In this document: piece after piece, positions 46,901-57,300 of the stretch
How positions within the stretch are numbered: position 1 is the stretch's first letter
Layout: each line of letters opens with the position of its first letter
Origin: Trichoplusia ni
Lineage: Eukaryota; Arthropoda; Insecta; Lepidoptera; Noctuidae
DNA length: 64,000 nt
NCBI RefSeq assembly: GCF_003590095.1
Contig: NC_039499.1
Span: forward strand, 5,084,001-5,148,000
Direction: 5' to 3'
The notes under the pieces: model-generated
Seen by the model: only the letters and a program-made list of their open reading frames with translations
The model's database searches: none
What the model was told of the DNA's origin: nothing
Position numbers and translations under genes: made by a program

Positions 46901-47266
46901 CCTAAAAAACATATTTTTGAAGCATATTATTCAGTGTCATAAAAATATTGTTTTTGCTGCGTTTCGCCACATGTGTGCTGTCCCCTAAAAAGGATTTAAC
47001 CTATCCGCATGTTTTATGTCAAACTTGAAAACCTAAAAATATTGCCATCGCTTATTGATGTCAAGTTTTATTAAACTGTACATAACGCTATTTAGATTGA
47101 CCCTGTCTTATTCAATGTTATATTGAAATTACATAATAATATTCTCGAACCACAGGCTCGGGAAGCGCTCAACCGGGTGGAAGAGTTGGAAACGGAGAAC
47201 AGCCACCTCACCAAGCGACTAGACAAGCTTAAGAACGCCAAGTCAGCACTCCTGAAGGACCTGTGA
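22847..47266 (+). CDS. LRRFIP-like, leucine-rich repeat Flightless-interacting protein (spliced)
   Basis: This is a cytoplasmic coiled-coil protein. LRRFIP1/2 proteins bind the leucine-rich repeats of the actin regulator Flightless-I and act in TLR/MyD88 and Wnt signalling in mammals. The exons 22847-22924, 41093-41231, 42311-42429, 42963-43109, 43326-43602, 43746-43886, 44174-44361 and 47156-47266 join in phase to 400 codons with the stop. Family hallmarks, recognised from memory, are ALDQIARE joined to AEQRLAARRAARAEAREIRM, then LKEVEEKFRKAM with NAQLDNDKAALGYQ, and a C-terminal coil TENSHLTKRLDKLKNAKSALL. Exon five carries an Ala/Pro-rich insert. The 18-kb intron before exon 41093 holds several candidate alternative first exons, and exon 44174 is followed by an array of copies. 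Which isoforms exist cannot be told from DNA alone. Confidence 0.88.
22925..28168 (+). other. LRRFIP large intron, first part
   Basis: The stretch is mostly AT-rich with no gene I can support. A CpG-rich patch at about 25975-26200 and a GC-rich patch at 28030-28150 stand out. The second lies just upstream of the candidate exon at 28169 and may be its promoter or 5' UTR. Confidence 0.4.
28169..28258 (+). CDS. Candidate alternative first exon of LRRFIP (30 codons)
   Basis: ATG at 28169 opens 30 codons (MNVAKHCQRE...NNFMAKN), a charged, helix-prone peptide, ending in phase 0 exactly at GTAAGT. The shared exon 41093 also starts in phase 0, so splicing would give an in-frame protein. A GC-rich patch directly upstream could be its 5' UTR. 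No protein match is claimed; the evidence is frame, phase, splice site and position. Confidence 0.5.
28259..30024 (+). other. LRRFIP intron with CpG-rich stretch
   Basis: No gene is supported here. The region 29390-29870 is much richer in GC and CpG than its surroundings and leads into the candidate exon at 30025, so it is a likely promoter and 5' UTR of that exon. Confidence 0.4.
30025..30255 (+). CDS. Candidate alternative first exon of LRRFIP with hydrophobic N-terminus (77 codons)
   Basis: ATG at 30025 opens 77 codons ending in phase 0 at GTAAGT (30256). The first 20 residues (MVRLGLAMVVGVAPALVSWW) are hydrophobic and could be a signal peptide or membrane anchor. The rest is Ser/Pro-rich with an acidic SSSDEDS patch. 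The CpG-rich region upstream supports a promoter. Splicing to 41093 would keep frame. The hydrophobic start would be unexpected for a cytoplasmic family. Confidence 0.5.
33621..33715 (+). repeat. Dispersed Lepidoptera-type repeat fragment
   Basis: It contains ATGGGTGGTTTTAGTCAGTA, AGTCTCACACTCCCTC and GTCATTTGATGATTT in order, which I recognise from memory as a very common moth repeat. It explains the long overlapping ORFs seen here on both strands. Confidence 0.5.
34487..34654 (+). CDS. Weak candidate alternative first exon of LRRFIP (56 codons)
   Basis: ATG at 34487 opens 56 codons reaching GTATGT in phase 0. A second in-frame ATG starts MNVSNKAPLIK. The 5' splice site is acceptable but weaker than the others, and there is no GC-rich upstream patch. 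Chance is a serious alternative. Confidence 0.25.
35499..35864 (+). CDS. Candidate alternative first exon of LRRFIP, acidic (122 codons)
   Basis: ATG at 35499 opens 122 codons ending in phase 0 at GTACGT (35865). The peptide is acidic and Ser-rich near the start (DNSDEESGDAFTDADFGDSD) and otherwise polar, with coding-like composition unlike the surrounding AT-rich intron. The frame is open upstream to 35388, but the ATG at 35499 has the better context. It would be spliced in frame to 41093. A separate small gene is less likely because the frame runs straight through a good 5' splice site. Confidence 0.6.
35865..36379 (+). other. LRRFIP intron between candidate first exons
   Basis: No gene is seen. 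The last 100 bases resemble the sequence before the exon at 36651, as expected if the promoter was duplicated with the exon. Confidence 0.4.
36380..36433 (+). CDS. Candidate alternative first exon of LRRFIP, hydrophobic twin 1 (18 codons)
   Basis: ATG at 36380 opens 18 codons, MTFPESLLTLACKLLVLY, ending in phase 0 at GTAAGT. It has the same length, same splice phase and the same end (LY) as the exon at 36651, and the upstream DNA is also similar, so the two look like a tandem duplication. The peptide is long and hydrophobic enough to serve as an N-terminal membrane anchor. Confidence 0.5.
36651..36704 (+). CDS. Candidate alternative first exon of LRRFIP, hydrophobic twin 2 (18 codons)
   Basis: ATG at 36651 opens 18 codons, MSPLELLFCLAARIIILY, ending in phase 0 at GTGAGT. 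It aligns without gaps to the exon at 36380: M, E5, L7, L10, A11, L17 and Y18 are identical, with conservative changes at 13-16. The DNA differs mostly at positions that keep hydrophobicity, which suggests protein-level constraint. Confidence 0.5.
36705..41092 (+). other. LRRFIP large intron, last part
   Basis: This is AT-rich non-coding DNA ending in TTGTTTGTCTGCAG at the 3' splice site. I see no further exon with both a start and a phase-0 5' splice site. Confidence 0.45.
41093..41231 (+). CDS. LRRFIP shared core exon
   Basis: The exon runs from CTGCAG to GTAACT and encodes 46 codons plus one base, starting AEQRLAARRAARAEAREIRM and continuing RELERQQRE. This is the most conserved N-terminal signature of the family. 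All candidate first exons would join here in phase 0. Confidence 0.93.
41232..42310 (+). other. LRRFIP intron
   Basis: The intron is non-coding. The fragment 42091-42190 reads like a common lepidopteran repeat (listed separately). Confidence 0.6.
42091..42190 (+). repeat. Dispersed Lepidoptera-type repeat fragment
   Basis: It contains ACTAGCTGTTCCAGCAAACG, TTGTTTTGCCATA and AATAGATGTTGTCCGATTCT in order, a pattern I remember as widespread in butterfly and moth genomes, probably a retroelement 3' end. Confidence 0.5.
42311..42429 (+). CDS. LRRFIP exon, Ser/Arg linker
   Basis: The exon runs from TTCTGCAG to GTACGT. It encodes a Gly/Arg and Ser-rich linker with RRSSEDSADDTFSIKDLR. In mammalian LRRFIPs a Ser-rich linker also precedes the coiled coil. 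Confidence 0.88.
42430..42962 (+). other. LRRFIP intron
   Basis: No gene or clear repeat is seen. It ends in TTCGTTTTCAG. Confidence 0.7.
42963..43109 (+). CDS. LRRFIP coiled-coil exon
   Basis: The exon encodes 49 codons, phase 0 to phase 0, with LKEVEEKFRKAM and NAQLDNDKAALGYQ, the start of the family's central coiled coil. It ends at CAGGTAAAC. Confidence 0.93.
43326..43602 (+). CDS. LRRFIP exon with Ala/Pro-rich insert
   Basis: It starts REHKEKCSSFERLKREHESV (coil), then a very GC-rich Ala/Pro tract, then SHGAEQLLNDAGEGTL. It ends in phase 1 at GTGAGT. The Ala/Pro tract is not in vertebrate homologues that I recall and is probably a flexible break in the coil. Confidence 0.88.
43746..43886 (+). 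CDS. LRRFIP coiled-coil exon
   Basis: The exon runs from TATTCCAG to GTGAGG. It encodes VRLQKLLSSKQSLESEVRKL and continues to a His/Glu-rich end (HHEHEYENE). Confidence 0.88.
43887..44173 (+). other. LRRFIP intron
   Basis: This short intron ends in GTTGATGTTGCAG. No feature is seen in it. Confidence 0.7.
44174..44361 (+). CDS. LRRFIP coiled-coil exon, source of the tandem array
   Basis: The exon encodes EAARKAVSEAKARAARGEAE followed by 38 residues (AALVARLEAQ...RRRLQRE) that are repeated downstream. It ends in phase 0 at GTAGGG. It joins in phase to the last exon at 47156. Confidence 0.87.
44248..45919 (+). repeat. 152-bp tandem array, 11 units, exon plus mini-spacer
   Basis: The first unit is the end of exon 44174-44361. 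Ten more follow at 152-bp steps (44400, 44552, 44704, 44856, 45008, 45160, 45312, 45464, 45616, 45768). I see no difference between units. Each has 114 nt (38 codons) followed by a 38-nt spacer that starts GTAGGG and ends TGCAG, so each copy looks like a small exon between a donor and an acceptor. The spacers are shorter than typical insect introns. The array ends at 45919, after which unique intron sequence resumes. Confidence 0.9.
45920..47155 (+). other. LRRFIP last intron
   Basis: The first 200 bases are GC-rich and include a 13-base G run near 46107. The rest is AT-rich. It ends in TCGAACCACAG. Confidence 0.7.
47156..47266 (+). CDS. LRRFIP last coding exon
   Basis: It encodes 36 residues and TGA: AREALNRVEELETEN then SHLTKRLDKLKNAKSALLKD. 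The end of vertebrate LRRFIP coils is very similar (NSHLAKRLEKLK-type), which fixes the gene identity at the 3' end. Confidence 0.92.
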   Translation, partial: AREALNRVEELETENSHLTKRLDKLKNAKSALLKDL

Positions 47267-50175
47267 CAGTACTAACACGCCGCGGGACACGCACAGCTGA
47301 GCCACGCCCGTGTACTACGAGGTAACCGTCATCTATGCTACGTCAATATTAGCATAAGAGCATTAAGAGTTTGTACACGAACATATTCTGTAAATTAAAA
47401 ACAAGCTTGATTTACAAAATGTGTCGTTAAGATAACGGAGAATCCGTAAGTTTTGTAACTGACTTGTATCTAATATTGAAGTATTCACTAAATAATAACA
47501 TTCATATTCCCGGCATAATAATTTCATTTTTATTTTATTGTTATAACTTCATATGATATCGTTTCAAACTTGTATTATGTTGATCATAAATTTATTGATA
47601 TTTTAATTATTGACTTCTAAAAGATTATAATGTGTGATTGAGAGTAGCATGAATCCAAACTGTCAAAGTTGAAATTGCAGTAAGGACTTGCTACGAAATA
47701 TGTATTGCATAATTATATCAACTGGGCCTAAGTATAGCCTATTGTCGAGTGTACGTCGAACGACTGATTTTATATGAGAAATGTAGTTCACAAAGTTTTA
47801 TAATAAATAAGTAATGATATCACTGTATTACTTTATTTTGTATATGTAGGAGTAGTGACCGCACCCGTGCGCGCCTAAGCAAAGATATACAATAACGAGT
47901 GCCATGTTATATCTAAAACTTTGTGAACTCCAACTTTATAATATAGCAATGCTGGCATTTTCGATTTATATGGAACCATGAGTCATTTAGACGAAGTCAG
48001 CGAGCTTCGTCCACTGTAAGATATTGATGTGGAGTTGGTTCAGACAAGCGGATGGCGGGAAAGCTTCGTAATTGAATAAGTCTTTATACATTTTGAATAG
48101 CTAGAAAATATGTAGGAAAATGAGTCTGACCAAACGCCAACGCTTGCCTGTCTGAACCAACTTAGGGATATAAACATTTGTATAAATAAATAAACCATGC
48201 TTATAAATATAATGACACGTCATTGTACTGTAATGCAAATAATATGGTTGTATTATGTATGACCAGTATGTAACTCTTGTAAATCGCTTTTTAACTGAAT
48301 ATTCCCTGTAAAGTATGAGAATAATGTGTAAAATTAATGTTTTGTTTAATATTAATAAATAATTATTTATTTTAACTACGTTCGTATTTTTCTGTATAGT
48401 TATTATGTAAGTTTTATTTAGCTTGCCGATTTCATTTAGCTTTCTTACTAATCTTATTTGGAGTGATTGATTTGTTACTTGCCATTGGTATCACAAATTC
48501 AAATATTTATTATTGAGCGCACTCCTCACACTTCGCCGCCTGTAGGGTGAATCTTAATTATGTTAATGAATTATTGCTTTTATCTTTAATACAATTGCTC
48601 AAAATTATATCCCATGAACAATGTGATAGTCTGTTGAGAACATTAACGTCCAATAGGATTAGCGACTCGAAGACGCAGTTTTCGTGGGACTGATCATTGT
48701 ATTTTTATATTTGGAGATTGTTTTATTCATGACTCTACAAAGTTACCATGCTGTTTAACTGATATCATTGTAAATTATTTTTATCTTGTTATTGTGACAT
48801 TCTTTTATAACTTTATTGTGACCATTTCGATTAGATCTCGAACTAGTTGAGTTTTAAAGAGAGGGAAACTGAATAAAACATAGTATACTATCTTATATAA
48901 TGTACAGGAGATTTTCGAACCTTAGCTTATACATGGTGGCTACTTAGTAACAGCAGAGTATAAAGTGTCCGCCCTGAGTAGTCACCGTGCATACATATAG
49001 TTGTAATTGTTGTTAGTGATGCTCACTTTTAACGTACAGTGCCATGGCGCACCAAAATGTATTAGTAATACAATAAATCTATGTGTATTGTAGTTACGTG
49101 TAGTAATGAATTGGAAATGCGGGTAGCGGTAGGGACGCGCGCTTGTCAGATGTTTATATGTACAACGTATGGGTGTAATATGTATGTATATCTGTAGATT
49201 TTTTATTAAAATGTTACTTACATAAGGCGCCTTTGATTACAACATATTAGCCAGTTTTATTTGGATATTACAAACAGGATTTTGTTAAAAACAATAACTG
49301 AAGAAAGTGAGATATACGTTATCTTACAATTTTAAATATTTTAACTTGTACTTACTGTTAATTTTCATTATAAAACCACATAAAAACATTATTTCGAATT
49401 CGAAAAATTTCTGCAAATTGGTATCATTATATAGGCTGACTGTTACCAGATAGTATCTTGCACCACCGACTCAAACCTCTGGCGACAGTCAGCCGACAAT
49501 TTGTGTTGAGGCATCACAGAATCCTGTGTGCGTCTAATGTTCAGGTTTATTTTGCGTCTAGTCGATGCACCTTGTACCTATATGTAGACAATGTTTGAGA
49601 TATTTATAATGGTTTCTAACTTTGCCTTGAATTAATCATGGGTTTCGTGAAGCTAATAGTATGTTTTTAGTACTTTTTTGTATAATTTTGTACGACTCAT
49701 CACCATATTGTAGTTTATCATTGTACTGAAGGAATATAGAGATAACAGTAGAATAAAAATATGCGATTGAGTATGACTTTGCGAGCTAATCAAAGATTAA
49801 GAAATTACCTTTAAAACTATGATTCATCCAGAAATTGAAAGAGATGTGAAAAACAGAGTACTATTTCACAATGGAATTTTCTGGAACCATGATGACCATG
49901 CATTTATATAAGTCGTGTTCTTGTCTACATAGAGGTGTGAGTGGATGTCTGACGGGCGGAGCCGCACGTCGGCCCGCGAGGACTTTCTCACTATATCAAT
50001 GTAATGAACGTGATGATTAAGTAAGATGTATGTATTTTGGTGCTGCATTACTAATTTATTTTGTTTTCAATTTAACTATGAATGACCAACTGTCTTTTTA
50101 TATGAAGCGAAAACAGACTTAATATTGTATAAATTTGAATATTTTGAATAAATTTCGCTCTGAAAGTGTTGTTTT
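47267..50175 (+). other. LRRFIP 3' UTR (inferred)
   Basis: This is AT-rich non-coding sequence with several poly(A) signals: AATAAA at 48354-48359, 49072-49077 and 50147-50152. The last is followed by a GT/T-rich stretch (GTGTTGTTTTATTTTC), so the longest transcript may end near 50170. No other gene is seen. Confidence 0.5.
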
Positions 50176-51863
50176 ATTTTCTTTTTTTGTCTTCCAAGGA
50201 TCGAAATATAATCGGGAAGATTATTATTATCCTAGAATGAGATTGTTTCCTCCTTTGCCAAAGATAGCTTTTTTTGACAAAGTGGGCCTACATTTTCATA
50301 CATTCATATCACAACGAATTCATAACTCCTCTATATCGTCGCACATTCATGTAAGTACTTGAACGTCTCGTAATTACTCTGTCGATAAACCTTGACTGCT
50401 TCGGTCGGATGGGTCTATCGATCGCAGCAGGCTATAAATATCTAGAGGCAAATGGTGCAACTCTCACAAACGTGAGTAATGTATCTACTTCTTTATTTTA
50501 TTGCACCTACCAAGTTATGTATTGGCAAGTGACTGATATCAAGCAACTTCACTAAGAGTGGATAGACTAAATAAAATATGTTTTGTAAGTCTACATAATT
50601 AAAATTCATGCTAAAAAGTATTGGAATCAAACCCAAGATAATTCTTGTTTGTGTTTAGTAAACACGACGATTTTTTTTATAATAGCAAGTTTAGTACAGG
50701 CTATTTTATGTTCAACGAAGTATTATTTGTTTAAAAAAACAACATAATAACGTTCTATCAAATTTATTACGTCTATGAGAATGGTACTTCTTATTCATAA
50801 AATAAAACAATAATGATGAATGTATATTTACAATGTATCTGGCCCTCGGGTATCCTGGAGATATAGAAAGAAAACTAACAAAATGGTAAAAAAGAAATAT
50901 TAATTACTGTATTATATTACTTAATACTTAGTTTCATAAGAGTCAAGCCCAAAGAGATGACAAGATTTATGCAAAGATGGATTGAACTACTAGAGATATA
51001 ATTATGAACACACTTGTTTCATATTGTTTACCCCAATAACATTGAGAATTAAGTATAAGTGTTGCTAGTGCACATATCAATTAAAGGAGCCATATATTTC
51101 TCATAAGAAAGCCTTTCCATACTATAATATGCTTGCAATGGCATCTGTTTTGAAAAACAAGATTCAAGTAACAATAAAAACTGATTCTTAATCACTCACT
51201 AGATCTAACAACTTACATAAAATAATTGAGTAAAAGTATTTATTGACATAATTTATACTACAGCATAATGAGATAATAACAAATAAATAAAGTTATTAAT
51301 TCCAGAATATAAAACACTTCTCCTCAAACCTATCATCCATCACCATTTATCTTTTACAAATATTAAGCACTTCTAACATTTCAGTCATTATATTCGGAAT
51401 TTATGCAATCACTCCATTTTATGCTATCTATGAACCCAATCACTTAGTTATCAAGTCTACCATCTCTTACAATTTGGCTGTAAATATCAAGAGCCATAAG
51501 TGAGACTCATTCAAGGCTAAGTGTGGACAGATGAAAGTTTAATCAAAAGCAGGTTTTATTTACAACACCTGTCTCTACATGATTTAATTTAAAATTGAAT
51601 GAAAGTGAAAACATTTGTGAGTAGATTGTAACCATATTTGGTTGTAGCACAATGTAACTGATTTACTGCCACTTTACCAGGCTGTCCAAATATTCACCAT
51701 ATTCAGTTAATACAGTCTTAATACAAGTATAAATAGGGTGACATTTTACTACTCAAACAATGAATACCTGGAGCAAACCTAGTCAAGTGTTGTTTACATG
51801 ACAAACTATGGTGCAGTCTCTTTGGGCTCAATAGCTTCAACTTACATGCTACAGTAGTCTAGC
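50176..51863. other. Region between convergent genes, with MED19 3' UTR
   Basis: It lies between the LRRFIP gene (plus) and MED19 (minus). The right part must be MED19 3' UTR; several minus-strand AATAAA-like signals occur but none is clearly the one used. No ORF of note is seen. Confidence 0.45.
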
Positions 51864-53250
51864 TTATGGTAAAGGGTGCTGGCTAGGTGTGAGGCCTCCA
51901 TGCTCGGGACTGTGTTTTTGCTTTTTCCTCTTTTTCTCCTTTTTCCGTTTCTTACGTTCCTTGTCATCATCGTGACGTTTCTGCTTTTTGTGTTTCTTCT
52001 CATATGTGTCTGGGTTTGAGGAATCTGTTGAGGTTGTTTTGTAATATGATGACTAGATTCATATAAGAAATTATAACTTGAAATATTAGTTCAATTATTG
52101 TTGGTTAAAGAGGATTCAGGTAGTTTCTGCTCTTAATATCATCACAATAAAGTAAACAATTATAAAGTTAATTGGCAGAGGGGCATTCAAGTACATCTGA
52201 ATTCCTGTCCTACATAATTTTTGATAAGTGACCTAGTTACAATTTTTATCATTTAAATACATGAAAATCAAAAATTATGTTACATGTGTAGTATTATATA
52301 AAACCAACATATTTCTGGGCAAAAATGATAATTTTTGATAAATGCAATGTAACATAGCAGCTCCTTATTTATAAGTCAATAAAATAGAAAATATTACCAT
52401 TAAATAGTATTAAAAAAATGTAGACTATACACATACTTGAGAAAGAATGACTATACAAAATATAAATAAATTATTAAGGTAATATCTATCAATGGTCTAA
52501 GAATTCAGCATAATGTAAAGTACTTGTATATTATTAGAGTATTGGTGAAACCTTGCTGTTGTTGTGGGAATAAAGATAATAAACATGAATGTAAAAATTG
52601 TAATGTAATGTCCATTACCTTGCAGAGGAGTCTCTTGTCCTGCAGGAACTCCATCCTTATGCTTATGTTTCTTGTGTTTGGTCTTATGTCGCTTTGGTGG
52701 GGTTGCACTTACATAGCGGTACTGTTCAGGCAGTGGGCCTGGATGCAGCCGAAAACCAGCCAGCTGGGCACTACTCAGAGGCAACAGTTCCTTACCACCA
52801 ATAGGCCTTTTAGCTATCACTGACCCTAAGGTACTATTATCTTCTTGTCCAGGCCCATCTAGGATGCCAGGGAGATTAGGAAGGAAGGATGATAGGGATT
52901 CTTTTAGTTTTTTCCCATTGAATTTACTATATGAGTGCTCAAGCCCATAATAAGCCATTAAATTTGTTGCCCCTGTGAGTTCACATTCTCCTGCAATTAA
53001 GATTTTATTGTATATGTATAGCTTGTAAATAAATAAGTATAAAATTGCTGCAAAGCTGTAAAACGTTACCTGGCGGTTCTTTCATCAAATAGAAAGGTCC
53101 ACTGTGCACTATAGACGGATTCTTGCCCAGTGAGATAGTAGTTTTGAGTGTTCCAGAGGAGTCCTGGCGAGAAACCACTGGTGACCTCGCGCCTCGCGGC
53201 GAGGACTTCGGGGAATATGGTTCTACTTTTCTAAACTGATCAGACATCAT
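51864..53250 (-). CDS. MED19: MED19, Mediator complex subunit 19 (three exons)
   Basis: The protein is a subunit of the Mediator head, linking gene-specific transcription factors to RNA polymerase II in the nucleus. The exons on the minus strand are 53250-53070, 52990-52619 and 52024-51864, joined in phase to 237 residues. The start is ATGATGTCTGATCAG; the second ATG could also serve. Exon 1 ends CCAG|GTAAC; exon 2 starts after ATTGCAG and ends GCAAG|GTAATG; exon 3 starts after CAACAG. Hallmarks are ELTGATNLMAYYGLEHSYSK, LKESLSSFLPNLPGILDGPG, KRPIGGKELLPLS, and a C-terminal Lys/Arg/His-rich tail ending HSPEHGGLTPSQHPLP. The length is close to that of human MED19. It is divergent from the MESR4-like gene. 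Confidence 0.95.
52025..52618 (-). other. MED19 intron 2
   Basis: This is AT-rich intron sequence between exons 2 and 3. No further feature is seen. Confidence 0.8.
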
Positions 53251-54076
53251 CTTGAATCTGCATTGTCTACATAACAAACGTAAAGAAAATAAATCTCACT
53301 AAAGAAAACGATAAAAACTTAACACCCTCACTTCGAAGAGCCTTTTGACAAATTTGCAAAAAAAAAATGACGAGGTAGGTAAACGAAGCAACTGCGTTTA
53401 GTCGATCAATTTGTCTATCTGTTAAAAAATATAACTGTTTATTTTGCGATAATTGAGAAAACAGAAAATTCATTTTGAGAAAAATGAATATTATAAAGTT
53501 TCATATGCCCTACATTTCATAAAAAAATGTTTGTAACAGGCTGAAATCGACTAAAAATATGAAAGCTAAAGTTAGTAATTGAAATCTCTGGCCAGTGAAA
53601 GGACTTTTGTAAAATTGTTTCGGAATTCGGATACACATACGTTACAAACGGTTACAAAGAACTTCTTAGAAAAAAAAAACATACAGAGAAACGTAACTGC
53701 TTCAATCATTACATTAGTATAGTTTATAATTTAACATATTACCTTCTTCATGATATTTATTCTGGTTATTAAATCACTGTTTAGTATTTTTTTCTCCTGT
53801 CTATGGTTAAAAACCACGTGTTCACGATGCGGGCTATCCACGGACAGAGGAGTTTAAAAAAATAAAATTTAAGAAGTAAAAATTTAGTTTATGGTTCATG
53901 AATTAGCTTCTCGTAATACGCTACGATTTTCGATAATGTGTTTGGAAATAAACAATATATCGGGGTTATTCTAGTTTTGTTTGTGTTTATTTGTGCAATA
54001 TAAAACCCGAAAAATGTTCGTGAACTGTGATTTATGTGGTACAAATAAACAACAACGCTTTTGATACCACGATTCC
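53251..54076. promoter_or_regulatory. Divergent promoter region of MED19 and the MESR4-like gene
   Basis: About 830 bases separate the MED19 start (minus) from a candidate initiator (TCAGT, 54077-54081) of the next gene (plus). The stretch is AT-rich without TATA boxes that I trust. A CACGTG E-box at 53816-53821 could serve either gene. Confidence 0.45.
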
Positions 54077-54222
54077 TCAGTGTGCGGAGTGACGCCATTT
54101 TACGGGAATGATCAGCCCGCGGCTGCCTCATACTAAGCCTGATGTAAGGATTGCTGTGTTCAAACGGATGCATGGAAACGAATCTTTATTCTTGCACTCG
54201 TGCTGGACGGATGAATTCCGAG
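54077..54222 (+). other. 5' non-coding exon of the MESR4-like gene
   Basis: It begins near an arthropod-type initiator TCAGT (54077-54081), carries a GCCATTTT motif (54094-54101) and ends CCGAG|GTAAAG. The intron 54223-54344 (122 bp) ends TTATTTTTCCAG, and the main ATG lies six bases into the next exon. Confidence 0.55.
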
Positions 54223-54364
54223 GTAAAGAGCTTATATCTATATTATTGTTGATACGATGATAATTCAAATCATGTTTCGATTTCCTCTTGTTTGAGCGTC
54301 TTTTGTTTCCTAGTAGTCAAAAGCACGTGTTTTTATTTTTCCAGAAAACTATGGAAGATGGTAA
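54108..54364 (+). CDS. Upstream ORF overlapping the MESR4-like start (44 aa, spliced)
   Basis: ATG at 54108 opens a frame that crosses the 5' UTR intron (54108-54222 joined to 54345-54364). It ends TGGTAA, 14 bases past the first base of the main ATG, in a different frame. The peptide starts MISPRLPHTKPDVRIAV. An overlapping uORF of this kind normally lowers translation of the main frame. Whether the peptide itself matters is unknown. Confidence 0.4.
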
Positions 54365-57300
54365 TATTGTCAATACGAAAGATGATAAAATCACACCAGC
54401 GTCATTGACAAACTTATACGGCGATTGCCCTGCGAAAGTAACCGCTAATGGGCATGAATTCGCTGGCGAACCGTCCAGTCCGCCCGACGAGCCGTTCGAA
54501 CAGTGCCGGCAGCCCGCTGATACTTCCACCGACGACAAGTTTAAGAAACGTATCAACCCTCTTCGAATACATCTTGGAAAGAGGCCTTTTGTAGATAACT
54601 CACTTCAATACTATAGCACAAGCAAGAAAAGAAAGCCTTCATTAAATAAAAGTTGTGATAGCAGCACGCCTGCCAATTCAGTGCCCCGAGTGCCCAAACT
54701 TATACCTAAGCACATAGATCGTAGTCAATTTCATAATGTTTCATCACAAGCAGAGAGTGATGCCAACAGTGAGCGGGATAAACCTGTGCCTCGGCTTGTG
54801 CCTAAAAGCCAACTGTTACAGTTCAAAAAGGGTAAAGCTGAAAAGGGAACCCAGTTGAAAGAGTATGCACAGAGCTTGGGATTGCAGCCTATGGTGAAGT
54901 TCAAGTGTCGGAAATGTTGCTCTATGTCTTTTAAAACCCTGGCCATGTTGAAAGAACACCAATTAGTTTGTCGAGCTCAAGCAAAAGAACCGGCTTTGAG
55001 TCCGGAGGCAGCACCGTGTCCAGAACCCAACACTAGTGGACCATCAAGGGTCACAAGAAAAGTATATTTGTGCTCAGCTTGTGGGACATATTATGAAAAT
55101 TGGAATCTCTTTTTACACATGAGAGAAGTACACAATAGACATATTTGCCTATTCTGCTTAGGTATGTTTTCAAAAGCTGAGAAACTATCATCGCACTTAA
55201 CAAATAAACACAATGTGAAAGAGTTTAGTTATAACTCTAAAGAAGACTTCTTCAATGTGTATAGTGGAACATTATATTTAATGTGCTGTGTATGTGATGA
55301 AATATGCAGTGAACAAGATGATTTTTTCAACCATGATTGTAATAATGTTAAGCCGAAACCTGTGCCTGTTCTCATTAGCAAAAATGCTGTCAAATCTAAT
55401 AGTATAAAAAACACAAGAAATGTAAATGAAGTTTCAACTAATGGACCTACAAGTATAACTAAAGAAATACTTAAGCCCAGCAGCGATAGAAGAGAAATAA
55501 ATGATGGTAAACATGAGACTGTGACATCTCAAATGCAAAAAATTACAGCTTTAGTACCAGAAACAAATGTTAGTGAACCAGTAATTAGTGATACAAGTAT
55601 TAGTTCTGATAGTTCAATAACAACTGGTGGTAAGGATACCAGCAACATGGTAGACTCGGGCATGGAGCTTGAGAGTTCTGACGCTAAACCAGTTTCAAGT
55701 CCTGTTCAGCGGAGTACCTTTAGTCCAGAGAGAAGTAAACAAGTGCCACTAAATGGTGATGAGAGCTTAGAACATTCAGATGAAAGTGATTCTCCTGTGT
55801 CAGATGACATTAATGAACCTATGAAAGAGGCATCTCCCATCAAAAATGAAGAAATTGTTTATCCCCCTGTGGATAGGGAGAAAGAATGTGGTATCAAGTT
55901 AAAATTAAGTTTAAATAATGCAAATTCGCCTGTTATTATAAATTCAACTGTTGATCCTACCATTGGTCAACAAAAAGTACATAAACCCCCATCCCGTCTA
56001 AGACGTCCACCTAAGCGTTATGAGAAAGAAAAAGCCCCAGAACCAGTCCAAGGGCTGCCCAAGACCCCATCAATCAAAATGACAATATGTGATCGCGCAG
56101 ATAGCCCATTTGTAAAGACAACTATATTTGAAAATAACAAGGAGACTACATTGAAGACATTATTGAATAACAATTCTGAAAGTGTATGTAAAACACCAGA
56201 AATAAAGTCAGAGAACACAGTTAAAACAACAATTTATGATAATAAATTAGAAGAAATCAACACATTGAACAGGGTACCAAAGCTGACCGTAAGAGTTCCT
56301 AAAGAACTATTAGATAAAGACTCCTCCAGTGACTATTCATCTGATAGTGATGTTAGTGATAAACTAACTGTGGACGAAAATAATACCACCATAAATGAAG
56401 AAGAAAAAGAGAAAACACAAACAGAGGTTTTTAATGGTGTACCATCAATACAACCCTCATCACCACCTGCAGGTATCAAGGTGGAAGAACCACTACAACC
56501 TGAAGACGACATTCAGGTTGAAGATGACAATGTAGACATGAAATATGAGACAAAAGATGAGCCAGATTCAGAATCAGTGCCTCCTGTAGAGCCTGTAGTA
56601 GTTGAGGAACCAACTATTCCAGTTACTGAACTAACTCTAAATAGACCTTTGGATAAATATCCTCTTAAAGACCTACTCAAAGTATTCTTAGCATCAACCG
56701 TTTACAGTTGCATATACTGCAATCATGTGCGTAAAATAGCTGTAAATTGTGAGCAGTTGGCTTTGCACATGGTTGCCCAACATCGCTTTGCAGCTACTGT
56801 TGAGAGTATCACTGCAGAGGAACTCATGCCAGAAACTATTACTGCAAAACTTAAGAATAGTGCTTCAGAACTAAATTCAGTTTATATAAACTTAGACTCT
56901 TATGACAGTGTAGATAAGTGTGACGATGTACAATATGACTACATGTTTGAATGTTTTCAGTGTTACTTTAAAACTGCTATCCATAAAGATCTCTATTTAC
57001 ATAATCGTAAAATGCATCAAAAAACTATTTTACTGTGTGTTATGTGTAAATCTAATTTTTATAGTTATAGTGAGTTATTATGTCATTTATGCCCTGGAAC
57101 TTATGATTCTGAGTATGAAATTAAGTTTAGATGCTGTTTATGCAATGTAGATGCTATCCCATCACCCTTCAGATTGATGGTACATTTACGAAAAATTCAT
57201 CATACCTGTGATGTATGTTTGGAACTCTGCCACAACCAAGCTCGCCTTTCGAATCACGTATGGAAACACAAATTGCACCATTTATGCTACCGATGTGGAA

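Noticed and set aside
54288..54350. Upstream extension of the MESR4-like frame
   Set aside because: It is intron sequence ending in TTTTTCCAG, with no ATG; the ATG at 54351 is the sensible start.
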